A DNA stretch of 64,000 nt, from contig NZ_WIWC01000012.1 of the NCBI RefSeq assembly GCF_009600315.1, positions 62,001 through 126,000 on the forward strand, in the 5' to 3' direction. The translations under genes and the position numbers were made by a program. Every line of letters starts with the position of its first letter. Positions within the stretch are counted from its first letter, which is position 1. The notes below the pieces were generated by a model. The model was given only the letters and a program-made list of their open reading frames with translations, was not told the DNA's origin and made no database searches. This document shows, piece after piece, positions 61,394 to 64,000 of this stretch. The stretch is from Pseudomonas helleri. GTDB taxonomy: Bacteria; Pseudomonadota; Gammaproteobacteria; Pseudomonadales; Pseudomonadaceae.

Positions 61394-63925
61394 TCAGAAG
61401 TGAGTGAAGGTCAGCCCCACCGAATACGTCGGGCCGTACTCTTCGTACTGGTTGTTGTAGCGGCTGTTGCCGCTGTAGACGAAGTAAGGCTGGTCGGTGA
61501 GGTTTTGCGCATCGAAGCTGATTTGCAGGTCTTTGGTCAGCGAGTAACGGGCGCTGAAATCGACAAAGGTCTGGGCGTCGACATGGCTGTCGTGAGCCTT
61601 GTCGTTGATGCCGGCCAGTTCATAGAGGTAGGCCGACTTGTAGTTGGCCGACAGGCGCACGCTGAGTTTGTCGTCTTCCCAGCCCAGCATCAGGTTGCCG
61701 ACAGTTTTGGATTGGCTTGGCAGGTCAATATCGCGTTTGATCGTGGTACCGGATGCAGCATCAAACCCTTCAACACTGGCTTTGGAGCGGCTGAAGGTGG
61801 TGTTGGCGCCCATGATCACGCCGTTCCACGGCGCAGGCAGCCAGTCGAATTTCTGCGAGTAGGCCAGCTCCAAACCGTACAGCTTGGCGCTGTCGCCGTT
61901 GGCATAACTGTGGGCTTCAGTAAAGTCCGCCCATTCGCCGCTGCCGGCCAGATCGGTGTTGTAAACGAAGTTCTTGATGTCTTTGTAAAACAGGAAGGCC
62001 GACACCGTGCCCGCGTGGCCCATAAAGTGCTCAATACCCAAATCGAAGTTGCTCGACTCCAGGGGTTTCAGATTCGGGTTGCCGAACTCGGCCACGTCAT
62101 CGTCGATGACAAAACCCGGTGCCAGCTGGCCAAAAGTCGGGCGCACCACGGTGTTGGTCCAGGCCGCGCGCACCTGGGTGTTTTTCGCCAGTTGATAACG
62201 CGCGTGCAACCCGGGCAGCCAGTGGTGGTAATCGCGTTTTGTGTCCTCGTCCTCAAACACGCCATTGCGCACGCCGGTGCCTTTGGCTTCGAACTCGGTG
62301 CCTTCGTAGCGCAGACCGGCGATAAAGCGCCAGTCATCAACATCGACGGTGTTCATCACATAACCGGCATTGATGTCTTCGCGCATGGTGAAGTCATTGG
62401 CCCGCGATTCTTGCTCGTCATAGAAGTCATCGCGGTTCAGCCCGCCGATCAAATCCTTGATCGCGCTGCCACTGATGCCCGGGCCGAACTGGCCCAACGA
62501 GTAGTGCACCGTCCCTTTGCTGAACTGATTGAGATTGAGCTGGTTGTCGCTGTAGCCCAAGTCAGAGAAGTCTTCATAGACCCAAGCATTGAGGTCGTTG
62601 TCCTTGTGACGACGGCTGACCTTGCCGCCAAACTTGACCTGCGAGGCGTAGCCCTGCACGTCGTAATCGCGAGCCAGATCGAGGCGAATGTTCTTTTCAG
62701 TGTCCTTGGTGGTTTGCTCTTCCCAATCCACCTTGTCGAGGCTGAAATTATTCGGGTCATAGAACCCTGCGCCAATGATCGGCCGTGGTTTTTCGGTGTC
62801 ATAAAAGCCACTGTCGGCAAAGCTGGAATTGCCTTTAAACGTAGCCCCGGCGATATGTCCCGGACTGTCTTCGCTGGATTTGCTGTAGCCGGCCTGCCCA
62901 CTCAACGTCCACAGGCCCATGCTGCGCTCGCCACCGAACACATACGACTGGATTTCCTGGGTTTCTTCGCGCTGCTTGAGCTTACGTTTGGCCTTGGCAT
63001 CGCCCAGCTCGCCTTCAGCCTGTGCATCGGCAAATTCAAGGGCCGTGGAGTTGCGGGTTTCGCTGTCCTTGAAGCGGCTGTACAGCGTGCGCAGGTACAG
63101 GCTGGTGTCGTCGTCAGGTTTGTAGTCGAAGTTCAAACCGCCGCCGGTGCGTTCGCGGCTGATGTCGTAGACCCGTTGCTCAAAGCTGTTTAAACGGGCG
63201 CCCTGGGTAAAGTCCCAGTCGCCTGCGGTTTCTACGTTATCGGAACGAAAGTCGCGTTTATTCCAACTCAGCGCGGCCGCCACACCGAAGTTGTTGATGC
63301 CGTCGCCCAGGCTGAAACGATCACTGATGGCCCCTGAAACCTTGGGGCTGGTTTGTGCGCTTTTATCGTTGTAACTGGCCTGTGTCGTGCCGGTATAAAA
63401 CAAGCCTTCATGGTCGAAGGCCGACAGGCTTTGCACATCCACCGTGCCGCCGAGGGAGTTGGCATCCATATCGGGGGTGAGGGTTTTGATCACCGACAGC
63501 GACTGCACCAGCTCCGAGGGCAACACATCCAGCGCTACTGCGCGGCGGGCGCTTTCGGGGGACGGCACCAGCGTACCGTTGATGGTCACGCTGTTGAGGT
63601 CGGGGCCAAGGCCGCGCACGCTGACGAAGCGGCCTTCGCCCTGATCGCGTTCGATGCTGATGCCCGGCAAGCGTTGCACGGCCTCGGCGACGTTGGCGTC
63701 TGGTAACTGGGCGACGCCGTCGGCGTGTACCACGCTTTCGATGCTGTCCGAGTTGCGTTGTTGTTTGAGCGCCTTGTCGAGGCTGGCGGCTTGGCCCACG
63801 ACTTCAACGTGTTCAGTGGCGCCGATGGCCGTCTCGGCAGCGCTGAGGCGCTCGCTGGCAATGGCCAGAGCCAATGCACTGAACGTAAAGCCGACCCACT
63901 GTGCCCTGCTCCGACACTTGTACAT
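61394..63925 (-). CDS. TonB-dependent receptor, likely for phytate or inositol phosphates
   Basis: An 843-residue outer-membrane receptor. A signal peptide (WVGFTFSALALAIASERLSAAE) is followed by a TonB-box-like EHVEVVGQ and then a plug domain (VAEAVQRLPGISIERDQGEG, FVSVRGLGPDLNSVTINGTL, TLTPDMDANSLGGTVDVQS). A 22-strand barrel follows, ending YSVGLTFTHF with the terminal Phe needed for barrel assembly. No FecA-type signalling domain is present. GGGGGGGAGC precedes the ATG. The neighbouring phytase and exbBD-tonB genes suggest that it imports phytate or its breakdown products. Substrate assignment is inferred, though such phytase-receptor pairs are known from other proteobacteria. Confidence 0.88.
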   Translation of the reverse strand: MYKCRSRAQWVGFTFSALALAIASERLSAAETAIGATEHVEVVGQAASLDKALKQQRNSDSIESVVHADGVAQLPDANVAEAVQRLPGISIERDQGEGRFVSVRGLGPDLNSVTINGTLVPSPESARRAVALDVLPSELVQSLSVIKTLTPDMDANSLGGTVDVQSLSAFDHEGLFYTGTTQASYNDKSAQTSPKVSGAISDRFSLGDGINNFGVAAALSWNKRDFRSDNVETAGDWDFTQGARLNSFEQRVYDISRERTGGGLNFDYKPDDDTSLYLRTLYSRFKDSETRNSTALEFADAQAEGELGDAKAKRKLKQREETQEIQSYVFGGERSMGLWTLSGQAGYSKSSEDSPGHIAGATFKGNSSFADSGFYDTEKPRPIIGAGFYDPNNFSLDKVDWEEQTTKDTEKNIRLDLARDYDVQGYASQVKFGGKVSRRHKDNDLNAWVYEDFSDLGYSDNQLNLNQFSKGTVHYSLGQFGPGISGSAIKDLIGGLNRDDFYDEQESRANDFTMREDINAGYVMNTVDVDDWRFIAGLRYEGTEFEAKGTGVRNGVFEDEDTKRDYHHWLPGLHARYQLAKNTQVRAAWTNTVVRPTFGQLAPGFVIDDDVAEFGNPNLKPLESSNFDLGIEHFMGHAGTVSAFLFYKDIKNFVYNTDLAGSGEWADFTEAHSYANGDSAKLYGLELAYSQKFDWLPAPWNGVIMGANTTFSRSKASVEGFDAASGTTIKRDIDLPSQSKTVGNLMLGWEDDKLSVRLSANYKSAYLYELAGINDKAHDSHVDAQTFVDFSARYSLTKDLQISFDAQNLTDQPYFVYSGNSRYNNQYEEYGPTYSVGLTFTHF

Positions 63926-64000
63926 GTTTGCTCCCCCCCAAATCCTGCGACAGGCCGGGCAAATGGCCCGACAACTTGGGAGCGAACGCTAGGGGCGGTG

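Noticed and set aside
61304..63193. 629-codon open frame opposite the TonB-dependent receptor
   Set aside because: It is a shadow frame without a ribosome-binding site or a recognisable domain; the receptor plug and barrel motifs are on the other strand.
63926..64000. Possible PhoB box upstream of the phytate receptor
   Set aside because: Only TGTC-like fragments are present, without the paired 7-base direct repeats at 11-base spacing. The promoter probably lies beyond the window.
1..64000. CRISPR arrays, tRNA or rRNA genes, intact insertion sequences
   Set aside because: No regularly spaced repeats, tRNA-like cloverleaf segments or transposase motifs were seen on either strand.

Overview
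The window is a stretch of Pseudomonas chromosome. Supporting evidence is the RssB/RssC pair, the 1618-residue NAD-dependent glutamate dehydrogenase, MlaA, the MoxR-BatD operon, SbcCD, the overlapping nadK-phosphoesterase-rhomboid chain, DUF4404/DUF1853/DUF2797/YeaC family genes, and Pseudomonas-style REP/BIME repeats. Coding density is high and codon use looks uniform. The accessory parts are the stretch at about 5.0-7.5 kb and the giant toxin-like gene at 33.8-38.5 kb. No rRNA, tRNA, CRISPR array or intact insertion sequence was seen.

Layout. 0-5 kb: end of an amidase, a CigR/RcnB-like secreted protein, a glycine-zipper protein, and a MobA-like aromatic hydroxylase followed by its likely MarR regulator. 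5-7.7 kb: two orphan genes and a frameshifted phage tail protein X relic lying just before the 5' end of dusA, a known integration hotspot. 7.7-17 kb: dusA, the rssB-rssC stress-response pair with a probable decayed PilZ gene upstream, mlaA, a DUF4404 gene and gdhB. 17.5-25 kb: a small acidic protein and a tightly overlapping six-gene MoxR/DUF58/DUF4381/VWA/VWA-TPR/BatD operon. 25-31 kb: sbcD-sbcC-gst. 30.7-33.7 kb: a stress cassette with an ECF sigma factor and anti-sigma factor diverging from a membrane-anchored catalase-like peroxidase and a cytochrome b561. The space between them carries two opposed copies of the same promoter-like motif. 33.8-38.8 kb: a 1565-residue DUF6543-type dermonecrotic-toxin-like protein preceded by a 57-residue exported protein. 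38.9-47.4 kb: a sugar-acid catabolic locus (a broken periplasmic lactonase, a DUF5629 gene, an alpha-ketoglutarate-semialdehyde-type dehydrogenase, an AraD1/FAH-fold enzyme, an MFS carrier, an IlvD/Edd-type L-arabonate-like dehydratase and a FadR-type GntR regulator), with two GT-N3-AC operators in the divergent promoter region. 47.5-57.2 kb: a secreted phosphodiesterase, pepN, housekeeping genes, nadK and a cytochrome b. 57.3-64 kb: TonB, ExbD, ExbB, a two-domain beta-propeller phytase and a TonB-dependent receptor, all on one strand. This reads as a dedicated phytate (inositol phosphate) scavenging system.

The strongest observations are the ECF promoter pair, the self-contained phytate locus with its own TonB energising complex, the DUF6543 giant protein, a TGG-to-TGA nonsense change in the lactonase, and the tailocin/P2-type relic beside dusA. 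All functional statements rest on reading motifs and remembered family features. No database search was run.
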